Of a stretch of DNA of 23,530 bases, positions 1 to 8,224 are shown piece after piece (position 1 is the first letter of the stretch; each line of letters starts with the position of its first letter). The position numbers and the translations under genes are program-made. The notes under the pieces are model-generated. The model was given only the letters and a program-made list of their open reading frames with translations. It was not told the DNA's origin and ran no database searches. The stretch comes from Candidatus Pelagibacter sp. (lineage in GTDB: Bacteria; Pseudomonadota; Alphaproteobacteria; Pelagibacterales; Pelagibacteraceae). Location: the NCBI GenBank assembly GCA_028222435.1, contig JAOIST010000008.1, positions 1 to 23,530 of the forward strand, given 5' to 3'.

Positions 1-806
1 AGAGCGTAGATGAAATAATTTTACCGGACTTAAATTTAAAAACAGAAACTGTTCTAAATCTTTTTAAAGATGTTGATTATGATCTGGGGCAAGTAAGATC
101 TGAGAAACTAGTTAAACCCATTTACTTTACTCAATTCCCCAAAGACCTTGATGGATTAAAAAACACGCAGTTAAAAAAAGAAACTTTTATCAAAATTGTT
201 TTGCCATTGGTAGTGGCAGAAAACGAGAAAATATTTGCCGACAGAAAAAAATTAATTATTCTGTCAGATAAAAAATTTACTACTGATCCAGAGAAGCAAT
301 GGATTAGACAAAAACTTTTAGAGTACAAAGTTAAAAAAGGTGATTTAAAAGAATTATTAGTACGTATGGATATAATTCCAGCATCGATAGCTTTAGCTCA
401 AGCAGCAAAAGAAAGTGGCTGGGGGACGTCTAGATTTGCTCTAGAAGGAAACGCTATATTTGGGCAATGGACTTGGAGTGGTCAAGGAATTGCGCCACTA
501 GATAGAGCTAGTAATAAAAATCATAAGATTTTAAAGTTTCCAATTTTACGAGCTTCAGTAAAAGCTTACAAAAATAATCTTAACACACATAAAAGTTACT
601 CAAAGTTTAGAGAAAAAAGATCACAACTCAGAGCAAAGAATAAAAAAATTTCTGGATTAGAATTAACAGAAAATTTAAATAATTATGCTCAAACAGGCTC
701 AGAATATACAAAAATTTTAAATCAAATTATTAGGCAAAATAGATTGACTGATTTCGAACCGGTAAGTTTAGTTAATTCAGTAAAAAAAATAGAACTTAGC
801 TCTTAA
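1..806 (+). CDS. Bax-like N-acetylglucosaminidase (GH73/glucosaminidase family), 5'-truncated by window edge
   Basis: The reading frame is open from the first full codon at position 3 to the TAA at 804-806 (267 residues), so the true start lies outside the window. A TTG at 201 is internal. The N-terminal part has the Bax-family pattern (KPIYFTQFPKDLDGL, then LPLVVAENE just after codon 201). It is followed by the glucosaminidase core AQAAKESGWGTSRFA, whose Glu is the expected catalytic acid, and by GNAIFGQWTW. Family knowledge: these enzymes cleave the GlcNAc-MurNAc bond in peptidoglycan, usually after export. The signal peptide, if there is one, is outside the window. The gene converges on a polysaccharide deacetylase with a single base between the stop codons. 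The family call is secure; the physiological role (wall turnover or division) is inferred. Confidence 0.85.
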   Translation, partial: SVDEIILPDLNLKTETVLNLFKDVDYDLGQVRSEKLVKPIYFTQFPKDLDGLKNTQLKKETFIKIVLPLVVAENEKIFADRKKLIILSDKKFTTDPEKQWIRQKLLEYKVKKGDLKELLVRMDIIPASIALAQAAKESGWGTSRFALEGNAIFGQWTWSGQGIAPLDRASNKNHKILKFPILRASVKAYKNNLNTHKSYSKFREKRSQLRAKNKKISGLELTENLNNYAQTGSEYTKILNQIIRQNRLTDFEPVSLVNSVKKIELSS

Positions 807-807
807 A

Positions 808-1863
808 TTATTTTTCACTTACTACAAATTGAATTCCTAACCAACGCCAAAACCCACTCGGATCTCTTAAAGAGCAATTAATTCTACCCCTTTCATCAAT
901 AAATTTTTCACCAATTTTAATTAGCAGTGTATTGATATTTTCAAACTCAATATCTGACTGTCTCCATTTACCCCCTTCATTTGAATAACATGTTAAAGAT
1001 TTTAAATTTTTAATATTTTCATAAAAAAATATTTTAACTTTTGGAGGGTTTTTATTTTGTAATAGATATTTTTCATCAGGATAAATTTCCTTATATTTAA
1101 AAGGCAATGTTTTCATTAAAGAATTAAATCGTTTAATTTCTCCGTACTTTTCATTAATTGGAAATCTAGGGAGTTCATAAAAATCTTTTGTTTCATCAAT
1201 TACTCCAGAATGTTGTCCAAATGCATATTTAAAATTAAGTGATTTTATTAATTCTTTAAATTCCAAATTATATTCGCCAAACGGATATGAAAAAAAATTT
1301 GAGTTTTTTCCTAATTCATCTTTAAAAATTTTTATTGATTTTTCAATATCTTCTCTAATTATTTTAATATTTTCATCGACGAGGTATTCATGGCTATGAC
1401 TATGGTTTCCTATTTCAACAAAATTTTCTTTAGCTACTTCTCTTATTTGATCCCAAGTCATATAATTAAAAGAACCGACTTCTCGTGTGCTTACGAATAA
1501 AATAAAAGGTATTTTTTTTTCTTTAAGAAGAGGCCAGGCATTTTCATAAAAGGAGGAAAAACCATCATCAATAGTTAGAAGAATTTTTCTCTGTCTCTTA
1601 TTATTTAAAAGTTCATTTTCAAATTTTTTTGGATCAACAAAGGTAATTTTATTCTGTTCTATAATTTTTAAGTGTTCTTTAAAATCATTAATTTTAATAT
1701 TTGTAGATGGATATTTGTTTTCTTCGAATCTGTGAAACATCAATGAAATTATTCCAAAATCATCAATATCTTTCATTAAATCATTCGAATACAAATTGTT
1801 TTGAAATGCCAAAATAGCTATAAACACATTTATGATAAAAAATTTTTTAATTTTAAACTGCAT
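808..1863 (-). CDS. Exported polysaccharide deacetylase (NodB/CE4-like)
   Basis: This is a carbohydrate esterase family 4 type protein that probably removes acetyl groups from an envelope polysaccharide. Numbered from an ATG at 1887 (359 aa), it has a Lys-rich N-terminus and hydrophobic stretch (about residues 12-34, ending NNLYS-ND) that look like a signal peptide. The catalytic motifs follow: TIDDG (D107, D108), GNHSHSH (metal ligands H162 and H166) and YPFGEY at 201-206. I prefer the ATG at 1863 (351 aa, MQFKIKKFF) because it gives a more ordinary signal peptide; 1887 is possible. Beyond the NodB domain is a C-terminal segment of about 90 residues with C300 and C338 and a WRWLGIQF ending. 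The two cysteines could form a disulfide in the periplasm (inference). The 5' end overlaps the divergent tsaB by at least 32 bp. The substrate is unknown. Confidence 0.85.
   Translation of the reverse strand: MQFKIKKFFIINVFIAILAFQNNLYSNDLMKDIDDFGIISLMFHRFEENKYPSTNIKINDFKEHLKIIEQNKITFVDPKKFENELLNNKRQRKILLTIDDGFSSFYENAWPLLKEKKIPFILFVSTREVGSFNYMTWDQIREVAKENFVEIGNHSHSHEYLVDENIKIIREDIEKSIKIFKDELGKNSNFFSYPFGEYNLEFKELIKSLNFKYAFGQHSGVIDETKDFYELPRFPINEKYGEIKRFNSLMKTLPFKYKEIYPDEKYLLQNKNPPKVKIFFYENIKNLKSLTCYSNEGGKWRQSDIEFENINTLLIKIGEKFIDERGRINCSLRDPSGFWRWLGIQFVVSEK
1796..1832 (+). promoter_or_regulatory. Candidate promoter of the tsaB-metK run, predicting a leaderless mRNA
   Basis: TTGTTT (1796-1801) and TATAAA (1819-1824) are separated by 17 bp. 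Seven bases later comes the tsaB ATG at 1832, so the predicted first transcribed base is the A of the start codon. The promoter lies inside the signal-peptide codons of the divergent deacetylase gene. No Shine-Dalgarno sequence precedes the ATG, which fits a leaderless message. In AT-rich DNA such hexamers are common, so this rests on spacing and position only. Confidence 0.4.
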
Positions 1864-2215
1864 TGGTAAAAATGATAAAATTGGCATAAAGATTAATGAT
1901 AGATTTTATATTCATGATTTTAATCAAAAAGTAAATAATAATGATCAGTTAGTTTTAAGCATATTAAATCTAGTAAAAAAACACAAAGTAAATATTAATA
2001 ATAACTTTTCTATATTAGTTAATAATGGGCCAGGTAGTTTTTCTTCAATTAGAGTTTCTATAGCTGTAGCGAAAGGAATGAAAATATCAAAAAAAATTAA
2101 TTTATATGGATACAAAAATGCTGATCTAGGGCAATTTAACCTTATTAATATTGAACTTTTAATTAAAAAAAATTTAGCACAAAAAAATTTGATAAAACCA
2201 TTATATATAAGTTAA
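1832..2215 (+). CDS. tsaB: Shortened TsaB-like tRNA threonylcarbamoyladenosine factor
   Basis: Recognised by the block NNGPGSFSSIRVSIAVAKGM (about residues 64-83), which matches the TsaB hallmark GPGSFTGLR(I/V)G.A.AKGL, and by the C-terminal PLYI resembling the family's PxYLR end. TsaB is the non-catalytic partner of TsaD in making t6A37 on ANN-decoding tRNAs. The protein has only 127 residues where about 200-230 is usual. The first strand (FLILNC, in place of the usual ILAIDT) and the tail are present, so the middle and C-terminal half is condensed rather than simply cut off. The ATG at 1832 is needed to include the first strand. No rimI follows, although it often neighbours tsaB; fur comes next after 8 bp. 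The low conservation makes the function likely but not certain. Confidence 0.72.
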   Translation: MIKNFLILNCIGKNDKIGIKINDRFYIHDFNQKVNNNDQLVLSILNLVKKHKVNINNNFSILVNNGPGSFSSIRVSIAVAKGMKISKKINLYGYKNADLGQFNLINIELLIKKNLAQKNLIKPLYIS

Positions 2216-2223
2216 ATTAAAGA

Positions 2224-2631
2224 ATGAACGCAATAGAAGAAAAATGCAAACTAAAAGGCGTTAGGTTAACAGATCAAAGAAAGATCATAGCACAAGCTAT
2301 GGCTAATGCTACGGATCACCCTGATGTTGATGAGCTACATAAAAGAGTGAACGCTGTAGACAAAAAAATAAGTATTGCGACAGTATATAGAACTGTAAAA
2401 CTTTTCGAGGAAGCAGGTATTGTAGAAAAACATGACTTTAAAGGCGGAAAAGCAAGATACGAACAATCTCCCGATGAGCATCACGATCACTTAATAGATA
2501 TTAATAGTGGAGAAATAATAGAATTTGTTGATAAAGAAATTGAAAAATTACAAAACAATGTAGCAAAAAAGTTAGGTTACAAATTAGTTGATCATAAATT
2601 AGAACTATACGGTTCAAAAATAAAAAAATAA
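2224..2631 (+). CDS. fur: Fur/Mur-family metal-responsive repressor
   Basis: A 135-aa Ferric uptake regulator family protein. The N-terminal winged helix contains RLTDQRKIIAQAM and the recognition helix ISIATVYRTVKLFEEAGIV (about 49-67). The metal-binding dimerisation domain has HHDHLID (H86, H87, H89) and VDHKLELYG. The two-Cys structural zinc motif of E. coli Fur (CxxC after HDHL) is absent: the matching stretch reads DHLIDINSGEIIEF, as in alphaproteobacterial Fur/Mur proteins. In that class the protein often answers to manganese (Mur) rather than iron, so the metal cannot be settled from sequence. It lies between tsaB (8 bp) and miaB (1 bp) and has no visible promoter of its own. A second family member, Irr, is encoded at 17244-17672. 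Confidence 0.9.
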   Translation: MNAIEEKCKLKGVRLTDQRKIIAQAMANATDHPDVDELHKRVNAVDKKISIATVYRTVKLFEEAGIVEKHDFKGGKARYEQSPDEHHDHLIDINSGEIIEFVDKEIEKLQNNVAKKLGYKLVDHKLELYGSKIKK

Positions 2632-2632
2632 A

Positions 2633-3967
2633 TTGCAAAAAAAAATATTTATTAAAACTCTTGGCTGTCAAATGAATGAATATGACAGTAATCGTATTTT
2701 AGATTTAACAAAACAAATTAACTATGAATCCACAAATAATTTATGGGAAGCTGATTGTTATATATTAAATACCTGTCACATAAGAGAAAAAGCAACAGAT
2801 AAAGTTTATCATGACATAGGAAGATTAAAAAAAGAGTTTCGAAACAAACTTAAGCCAATCGTATTAATTGCAGGGTGCGTTGCACAAGCAGAAGGAGAGA
2901 TTTTATTAAAAAGAGAAAAATATATTGATGCTGTAATTGGCCCTCAATCATATCACCAAATAAAAGATATGATCTTGAAATTGGAAAAAAAAACAAAATC
3001 AATAAATTTTACAGAATTTGATGTTATTGAAAAATTCGATAGTTTAAATTCTATTAAAAACTCTGATAATAAAATATCATCATTTTTAACCATCCAAGAA
3101 GGATGCGATAAATTCTGTAAATTTTGTGTTGTACCGTACACACGAGGCACAGAGTTTTCGAGATCGATTAAAGAAATATTATTAGAAGCAAATCAATTAG
3201 TAAAAAATGGAACCAAAGAAATCACTTTGCTTGGTCAAAATGTGAATGCCTACAATTTTGAAAAAACGAAACTTTCTGATTTAATTTTAGAGTTATCTAA
3301 AATTAGTGATTTAAAAAGAATAAGATATACAACTTCACATCCTGTAGATTTCACCGAAGATTTAATTGAAGTACACAAAAATTGTAAAAAATTAATGCCT
3401 ATAATTCATTTACCCGTTCAAAGTGGATCAAATAAAATTTTAGCTTCAATGAATAGAAAGCATACTATTGAAGATTATTTAAATATTCTAGAAAAATTAA
3501 AAAAAAAGAAGCCTGATATTAAGTTTTCAAGTGATTTTATAATTGGATACCCAGGAGAATCAAAAAGTGACTTTGAAGCGACCATGAAATTAATGAATGA
3601 TGTAAAATTTATAAACTCTTATTCTTTTATTTATAGTGCAAGACCAGGCACACCTGCTTTTAACTTAAAAAAAATTGATCAAGAAGATACAAAGACTAGA
3701 CTAATACAATTTCAGAAACTTGCCGACAAAATAAAGATTGATTACAGAAAAAATTTGGTTAACAAAATCACTTCAACATTATTTGAAAATAAAATTAAAA
3801 ATGAAGATAAATATTTTGGAAGAGATAAGTATTCTAATTCAGTAATTGTTCAAAGTGATGAGAATTTAATTGGAAAAATAAAAGATGTTAAAATTTTGAA
3901 GGTAAATCATAATACTTTATTTGGTGAAACTATTTTGAGCACTAATCAAAAAAATTATGCTGCTTAG
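2633..3967 (+). CDS. miaB: tRNA-2-methylthio-N6-dimethylallyladenosine synthase MiaB
   Basis: A radical-SAM methylthiotransferase that adds the methylthio group to i6A37 of tRNAs reading UNN codons. The N-terminal UPF0004 domain carries the auxiliary cluster ligands C12 (TLGCQMNEYDS), C48 (NTCHIREKA) and C82 (AGCVAQAEG). The radical-SAM CxxxCxxC is C158, C162, C165 (EGCDKFCKFCVVPYTRG), and a TRAM-like tail follows. The length (444 aa) is normal. The start must be the TTG at 2633: an in-frame stop lies a few codons upstream, there is no ATG, and the conserved KKIFIKTLGC begins immediately. Only one base separates it from the fur stop, so translation is probably coupled. Confidence 0.95.
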   Translation: MQKKIFIKTLGCQMNEYDSNRILDLTKQINYESTNNLWEADCYILNTCHIREKATDKVYHDIGRLKKEFRNKLKPIVLIAGCVAQAEGEILLKREKYIDAVIGPQSYHQIKDMILKLEKKTKSINFTEFDVIEKFDSLNSIKNSDNKISSFLTIQEGCDKFCKFCVVPYTRGTEFSRSIKEILLEANQLVKNGTKEITLLGQNVNAYNFEKTKLSDLILELSKISDLKRIRYTTSHPVDFTEDLIEVHKNCKKLMPIIHLPVQSGSNKILASMNRKHTIEDYLNILEKLKKKKPDIKFSSDFIIGYPGESKSDFEATMKLMNDVKFINSYSFIYSARPGTPAFNLKKIDQEDTKTRLIQFQKLADKIKIDYRKNLVNKITSTLFENKIKNEDKYFGRDKYSNSVIVQSDENLIGKIKDVKILKVNHNTLFGETILSTNQKNYAA

Positions 3968-3971
3968 ATAA

Positions 3972-4976
3972 ATGTCTGAAATTAGTAAATTAGATCAAAA
4001 TCTTTCTATAAAAAAAATAGACGATCAAACTGTAAATATTTCAATCCTAAATAATGAGATGCTGATGGCCATTGTGGGGCAATTTGATCAAAACTTAAAA
4101 AGTTTATCTAAGTTAACAATTACAGACGTTTATTTCAGAGGAAATTCTATAACATGTAAAGGGTCTAAAGAAAATCTTTCTACATTTTGCGAAGCAATAA
4201 AGTTTTTAATAAATAAATATTTAATAACGAATATTATAGAAAAAGAGGATATAGTTTTATCAGTGAAAAAAAATATAGAAATAGAAGAGTCTAACGTTAA
4301 AAGTTTTAAACAATTAATAAAGACACCAAAAAAATCTGTTATAGCAAGATCGGAAAAGCAATCAGAATACATTAAGGCTCTTAAAGAAAATGATATTGTA
4401 TTATCACTAGGTCCGGCTGGAACTGGAAAAAGTTTCCTAGCAGTTTCCGTAGCGGTAACCTTATTAATGGAAAAAAAAATAGATAGAGTAATTCTATCCA
4501 GACCAGCTGTAGAGGCGGGAGAAAAATTAGGATTTTTACCAGGCGACATGAAGGAAAAAGTAGATCCGTATTTAAGACCCTTATACGATGCATTATACGA
4601 GCTTTTCGGAGCAGATAAAATTGATAAAAAAATAGAAACAGGAGAAATTGAGATTGCTCCATTAGCTTTTATGAGAGGTAGAACTCTTAAAAATTGTTTT
4701 GCAATATTAGATGAAGCTCAAAATGCCACTGAAACACAAATTAAAATGTTTTTAACTAGAATAGGGGAAAATTCTAAATTAGTTGTTAATGGGGATCCTA
4801 GTCAAGTAGATTTAATAAACAAAACGCACTCTGGACTAGTAAAATCTAAAAACATTTTAAAAAATATAGAAGAAATAAAGCTAATAGAGTTTGACCACAA
4901 TGACGTTGTGAGACACCCACTCGTCTCAAAAATTATTAGGGCTTATCAAAACAAAAGCACTGATGATAAAAATTAA
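3972..4976 (+). CDS. ybeZ: PhoH-like ATPase (YbeZ)
   Basis: A 334-aa PhoH-family P-loop ATPase. Walker A is GPAGTGKS at 147-154, the family motif RPAVEAGEKLGFLPGD is at 178-192, and Walker B FAILDEAQ is at 243-250 followed by NATETQ. The N-terminal part (about 20-100) resembles the small KH-like region of YbeZ. YbeZ is the usual partner of the rRNA-processing endonuclease YbeY, and the ybeY gene here overlaps its 3' end by 14 bp. The order miaB-ybeZ-ybeY-lnt is the widespread proteobacterial arrangement. In that arrangement a corC-type gene often sits before lnt; it is absent here. Confidence 0.94.
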   Translation: MSEISKLDQNLSIKKIDDQTVNISILNNEMLMAIVGQFDQNLKSLSKLTITDVYFRGNSITCKGSKENLSTFCEAIKFLINKYLITNIIEKEDIVLSVKKNIEIEESNVKSFKQLIKTPKKSVIARSEKQSEYIKALKENDIVLSLGPAGTGKSFLAVSVAVTLLMEKKIDRVILSRPAVEAGEKLGFLPGDMKEKVDPYLRPLYDALYELFGADKIDKKIETGEIEIAPLAFMRGRTLKNCFAILDEAQNATETQIKMFLTRIGENSKLVVNGDPSQVDLINKTHSGLVKSKNILKNIEEIKLIEFDHNDVVRHPLVSKIIRAYQNKSTDDKN

Positions 4977-5427
4977 TGTAATTACCAATAATAATAATTG
5001 GTACAGGATAATTAAAAATCCCGTAAATTATGTAGCTAGAAAAATTGATAAGATAAACAGATCAGAAAATTTATTTTTTAAAAAAAATATTTATTGCACT
5101 TTACTACTTTCAGGTAATAAGGAAATTAAAAATCTTAATAAAAAATTTAGAAAAAAAAATAAATCAACAGACGTGTTATCTTTTCCTTTCCAAGCAAGAA
5201 AAGAATTAAATAATTTATTAAAAAAAGAAAAGGAGATTTATTTAGGTGACATAATAATCAATTTCAATAAAATAAAAAATAAAAATCTAAATAGTTTTAA
5301 ATCAGAATTTAACCGTCTATGGATTCATGGCCTAGTTCACCTTTTTGGTCATGAACACAAAAAAGAAAAAGATTTTTTAAAAATGAATCAAGTAGAAAAA
5401 AAATATCTAAATTTGATTAATGCTTGA
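4963..5427 (+). CDS. ybeY: Endoribonuclease YbeY
   Basis: A zinc-dependent RNase for 16S rRNA 3'-end maturation and ribosome quality control. The 154-aa protein has the UPF0054 signature IHGLVHLFGHEH, with the three metal ligands H122, H126 and H132 in the order Hx3Hx5H. It also has the upstream KSTDVLSFPF and YLGDIIIN motifs typical of the family. The ATG at 4963 lies within the last codons of ybeZ (14-bp overlap), and its stop overlaps the lnt start by 8 bp, which suggests a translationally coupled run. The N-terminus is unusually rich in Asn, Lys and Ile, in line with the base composition. Confidence 0.93.
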   Translation: MIKINVITNNNNWYRIIKNPVNYVARKIDKINRSENLFFKKNIYCTLLLSGNKEIKNLNKKFRKKNKSTDVLSFPFQARKELNNLLKKEKEIYLGDIIINFNKIKNKNLNSFKSEFNRLWIHGLVHLFGHEHKKEKDFLKMNQVEKKYLNLINA

Positions 5428-6979
5428 AATTTTTTTAAGTAACAGATTTGTAGTATTATATTTTATCCCATTTGTTATTGGCTCAGTATCAGTTCTATCG
5501 TTTGAACCATTTAATTTAACAATTATTAATTTTATAATTTTACCAATCTTATTTTATTTAATAGTTTTTATTAACAAAAAATCAAAAAGTGTTTATAGAA
5601 AAAAACCATATAAAAAAAATCTTTTTTTATTAGGGCTATTATTTGGATTTGGTTTTTATTTTAGTGGCATATCATGGATTACAAATGCACTAATATTTGA
5701 TGATAACTTTAAATTTTTAATACCTTTCGCGCTAATTTTAATACCTCTTTTCTTGAGCCTATTTACAGCTTTTACGACTTTACTTGTTGGCCCTCATTTA
5801 AAATTTAACTTTACATCAGTGCTAATTTTTTCAGGAAGTATGGCTTTTTCAGATTATTTGAGAGCAAAATTATTTACGGGATTTCCTTGGAATTTATGGG
5901 CTTACAGCACAGTTTGGGCGAATGAGTTTCTACAAATTTTAAACTTAACCGGTTTATATTTGTACAATCTAGTCGTAATAACTTTTTTTACTATACCTGT
6001 AATTATTTTTTTTAGAGTTAATGTAATAAGAAAGTTGCTTGTTTTTTTATTATCTATTTTAATTATTTTATCACTTCATATTTATGGAAGTTACGAAATT
6101 AATAAGAATAATAAGTTATTAAACAATACCAAACAATCAATATTTGTAAAAATTATATCGCCTAATTTTGATTTACAATATGGTCTTAATGAAAGAGAAA
6201 TTAAAAAAAGGTTTAAAAAACTAATTAGATATAGCGAACCAGATAAAGACAAGAAAACAGTATTTATTTGGCCAGAAGGTGTTTTTAGCGGATACGGTTT
6301 TGATGAAGTTTCTGTTTTTAAAGAAATGATTACTAATAATTTTTCCGAAAAACACATTATAATTTTTGGGTCGAATAAATTAGATAAAAAAACTGGAAAA
6401 TTTTATAATAGCATGATCGTAACAAATAATAATTTTGAACTAATTCAAAGTTACGATAAATTAAAACTTGTCCCATTTGGTGAATTTTTACCGTTTGAAA
6501 AAAAACTAAACAAATTTGGGTTAAAAAAAATTACTGAAGGCCATGGATCTTTTTTGAAAGGAACTAAAAATAATATTTTAACAATTGATAAAGTGAATAT
6601 TCTACCTTTGATATGTTATGAAATTATTTTTACTGATTTAATACAAAAATCTAATTATGATACAAATCTTATAATTAATATTTCAGAAGATGGATGGTTT
6701 GGAAATTCAATAGGTCCAAATCAACACTTTTCTAAATCAATTTTCAGGGCAATTGAAAATAATACATTTCTACTAAGGTCTGCCAATAAAGGCGTGAGCG
6801 CCATTATCGATAATAAAGGTAATATAATTAAACAATTAAATAGAAATGATACAGGAAATATAGAATTTGAAGTACCGTTGATAAAATCAAAAAAAGTTAA
6901 AAATGATTTGATCTTTTTTATACTTTTAATTACATATCTTCTATTCTTTTTTATTTACAGAAAAAATTATGCAAAATAA
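5420..6979 (+). CDS. lnt: Apolipoprotein N-acyltransferase
   Basis: An inner-membrane enzyme that adds the third acyl chain to the N-terminal Cys of lipoproteins. The first 220 or so residues contain about six hydrophobic segments, including the conserved [10 protein letters not shown] at 154-163. The nitrilase domain follows, with catalytic candidates E286 (IWPEGVF), K347 ([17 protein letters not shown]) and C399 ([10 protein letters not shown]). A last membrane helix (about 496-513) ends the 519-residue protein. The length and motif set are complete. The ATG at 5420 overlaps the ybeY stop by 8 bp, and the 3' end overlaps metK by 11 bp. Confidence 0.95.
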   Translation: MLEIFLSNRFVVLYFIPFVIGSVSVLSFEPFNLTIINFIILPILFYLIVFINKKSKSVYRKKPYKKNLFLLGLLFGFGFYFSGISWITNALIFDDNFKFLIPFALILIPLFLSLFTAFTTLLVGPHLKFNFTSVLIFSGSMAFSDYLRAKLFTGFPWNLWAYSTVWANEFLQILNLTGLYLYNLVVITFFTIPVIIFFRVNVIRKLLVFLLSILIILSLHIYGSYEINKNNKLLNNTKQSIFVKIISPNFDLQYGLNEREIKKRFKKLIRYSEPDKDKKTVFIWPEGVFSGYGFDEVSVFKEMITNNFSEKHIIIFGSNKLDKKTGKFYNSMIVTNNNFELIQSYDKLKLVPFGEFLPFEKKLNKFGLKKITEGHGSFLKGTKNNILTIDKVNILPLICYEIIFTDLIQKSNYDTNLIINISEDGWFGNSIGPNQHFSKSIFRAIENNTFLLRSANKGVSAIIDNKGNIIKQLNRNDTGNIEFEVPLIKSKKVKNDLIFFILLITYLLFFFIYRKNYAK

Positions 6980-8132
6980 AAATTATTTATTTACTAGTGA
7001 GTCAGTATCAGAAGGACACCCTGATAAAGTTTGTGATAGAATTTCAGACATGGTTGTTGACACGTACTTGTCCAAAGATCCGGTTTCTAGAGTAGCTTGC
7101 GAGACGCTGACCACAACAAACAAAGTTATACTTGCTGGTGAAACAAGAGGACCGAAAATAGATAAAGATGAATTAATTTCTAAAGTAAGAAATTGCATAA
7201 AAGATATTGGCTATGACCAGGGTGGCTTTAGCTGGAAAACCGCGAATATAGAAACATATCTACACGAGCAATCAAAAGATATAGCCATGGGCGTAGACTC
7301 AAAAGACAATAAAGAGGAAGGAGCTGGTGATCAAGGCATAATGTTTGGTTATGCTTGTAATGAGACAGAAGAGTTAATGCCTGCCCCAATTCATTATTCT
7401 CATAAAATTTTAAGATTAATGGCGGAGGATAGAAAAAGTGGAAATTTGTCAGGAATTGAACCTGATTCTAAAAGTCAAGTTACTATGCTTTATGAGAATG
7501 ATAGACCAACAAAGGTTACATCCGTAGTAATTTCAACTCAGCACTCCAAAGATCTAAATCAAGAAAAAGTTAGAGAAAGTATTATTCCATATATAAAAAA
7601 ATCAATACCTGAAAAATTTCTAACAGAACTTGACCCCAAGGAAATTTATATTAATCCAACGGGACAATTTATAATTGGTGGACCTGATGGTGACACAGGA
7701 TTGACTGGAAGAAAAATTATCGTAGACACATATGGAGGAGCTGCCCCACATGGTGGCGGAGCTTTTTCAGGCAAAGATCCAACTAAAGTTGACAGATCAG
7801 CAGCTTATGCTTCAAGATATTTAGCAAAAAATATTGTTGCAGCAGGTGTTTCTAAAAAATGTTTGATTCAATTAGCCTATGCAATTGGGGTATCAAAACC
7901 TTTGTCAATCTTTATAAGACTTGCAGAAGAAGACTCTACCAAAGTTGAAAAAGTAAAAAAAATAATAGAGAATAATTTTAATTTGTCACCTAGAGGTATA
8001 AGGGAAATGTTAAAATTGAATAACCCAATATATGAGGTTACCTCTGCCTACGGTCACTTTGGAAGAAATACAACAAGTAAAGGTGAATTTACGTGGGAAA
8101 ATACAGATAAAATAGATTTATTTAAATTGTAA
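6969..8132 (+). CDS. metK: S-adenosylmethionine synthetase
   Basis: Makes S-adenosylmethionine from methionine and ATP; SAM feeds MiaB encoded in the same run and all methylation. The 387-aa protein has the family motifs [13 protein letters not shown] (GHPDK at 16-20), [12 protein letters not shown] (from 118) and [19 protein letters not shown] (from 262), and is full length. The ATG lies inside the lnt 3' end, so there is no leader and no room for a SAM riboswitch directly upstream. The gene is followed by the largest non-coding gap in the window (92 bp), which holds an intrinsic terminator. Confidence 0.97.
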   Translation: MQNKNYLFTSESVSEGHPDKVCDRISDMVVDTYLSKDPVSRVACETLTTTNKVILAGETRGPKIDKDELISKVRNCIKDIGYDQGGFSWKTANIETYLHEQSKDIAMGVDSKDNKEEGAGDQGIMFGYACNETEELMPAPIHYSHKILRLMAEDRKSGNLSGIEPDSKSQVTMLYENDRPTKVTSVVISTQHSKDLNQEKVRESIIPYIKKSIPEKFLTELDPKEIYINPTGQFIIGGPDGDTGLTGRKIIVDTYGGAAPHGGGAFSGKDPTKVDRSAAYASRYLAKNIVAAGVSKKCLIQLAYAIGVSKPLSIFIRLAEEDSTKVEKVKKIIENNFNLSPRGIREMLKLNNPIYEVTSAYGHFGRNTTSKGEFTWENTDKIDLFKL

Positions 8133-8134
8133 TC

Positions 8135-8163
8135 TTGAAAAAACCCTAATTATCTTCTAAAAA
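8135..8163 (+). promoter_or_regulatory. nusA: Weak candidate promoter for nusA-pnp
   Basis: TTGAAA (8135-8140) and TAAAAA (8158-8163) are spaced by 17 bp, just after the metK stop. Transcription from here would begin near 8170 and pass through the hairpin at 8185-8211 before reaching nusA. The -10 matches consensus poorly. The argument is positional: there is no space for a promoter between the hairpin and the nusA ribosome binding site. Confidence 0.28.
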
Positions 8164-8184
8164 ACAGTAAATTATTAAACTTTC

Positions 8185-8211
8185 AAAATGGGCACTAGCC
8201 CATTTTTTTTT
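8185..8211 (+). terminator. Intrinsic terminator or leader attenuator between metK and nusA
   Basis: The 9-bp inverted repeat AAAATGGGC (8185-8193) and GCCCATTTT (8198-8206) encloses the loop ACTA and runs into a T-tract through 8211. This is a textbook Rho-independent terminator and the only strong one seen in the window. The nusA Shine-Dalgarno begins at the very next base (8212), so the element either ends the metK transcript with read-through feeding nusA, or acts as an attenuator in the nusA leader. Confidence 0.88.
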
Positions 8212-8218
8212 AGGAGAG
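8212..8218 (+). promoter_or_regulatory. nusA: Ribosome binding site of nusA
   Basis: AGGAGAG ends 6 bases before the ATG at 8225. It is one of two strong Shine-Dalgarno sequences in the window (the other is katG), and both precede genes that have real leaders. It touches the T-tract of the hairpin, so RNA polymerase pausing and ribosome loading occur at almost the same place. Confidence 0.8.
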
Positions 8219-8224
8219 AGAAAA

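Noticed and set aside
201..806. A TTG-initiated start for the Bax-like glucosaminidase at 201
   Set aside because: The frame is open upstream to the window edge and encodes the conserved Bax-type segment before this codon, so TTG is an internal Leu.
4130..4549. Reverse-strand open frame of 139 codons inside phoH/ybeZ
   Set aside because: It is antisense to a well-conserved ATPase region, has no recognisable protein family and no ribosome binding site; an effect of AT-rich codon use.
6900..6968. A SAM riboswitch or leader upstream of metK
   Set aside because: metK starts inside lnt coding sequence, and no paired structure or non-coding leader is present.
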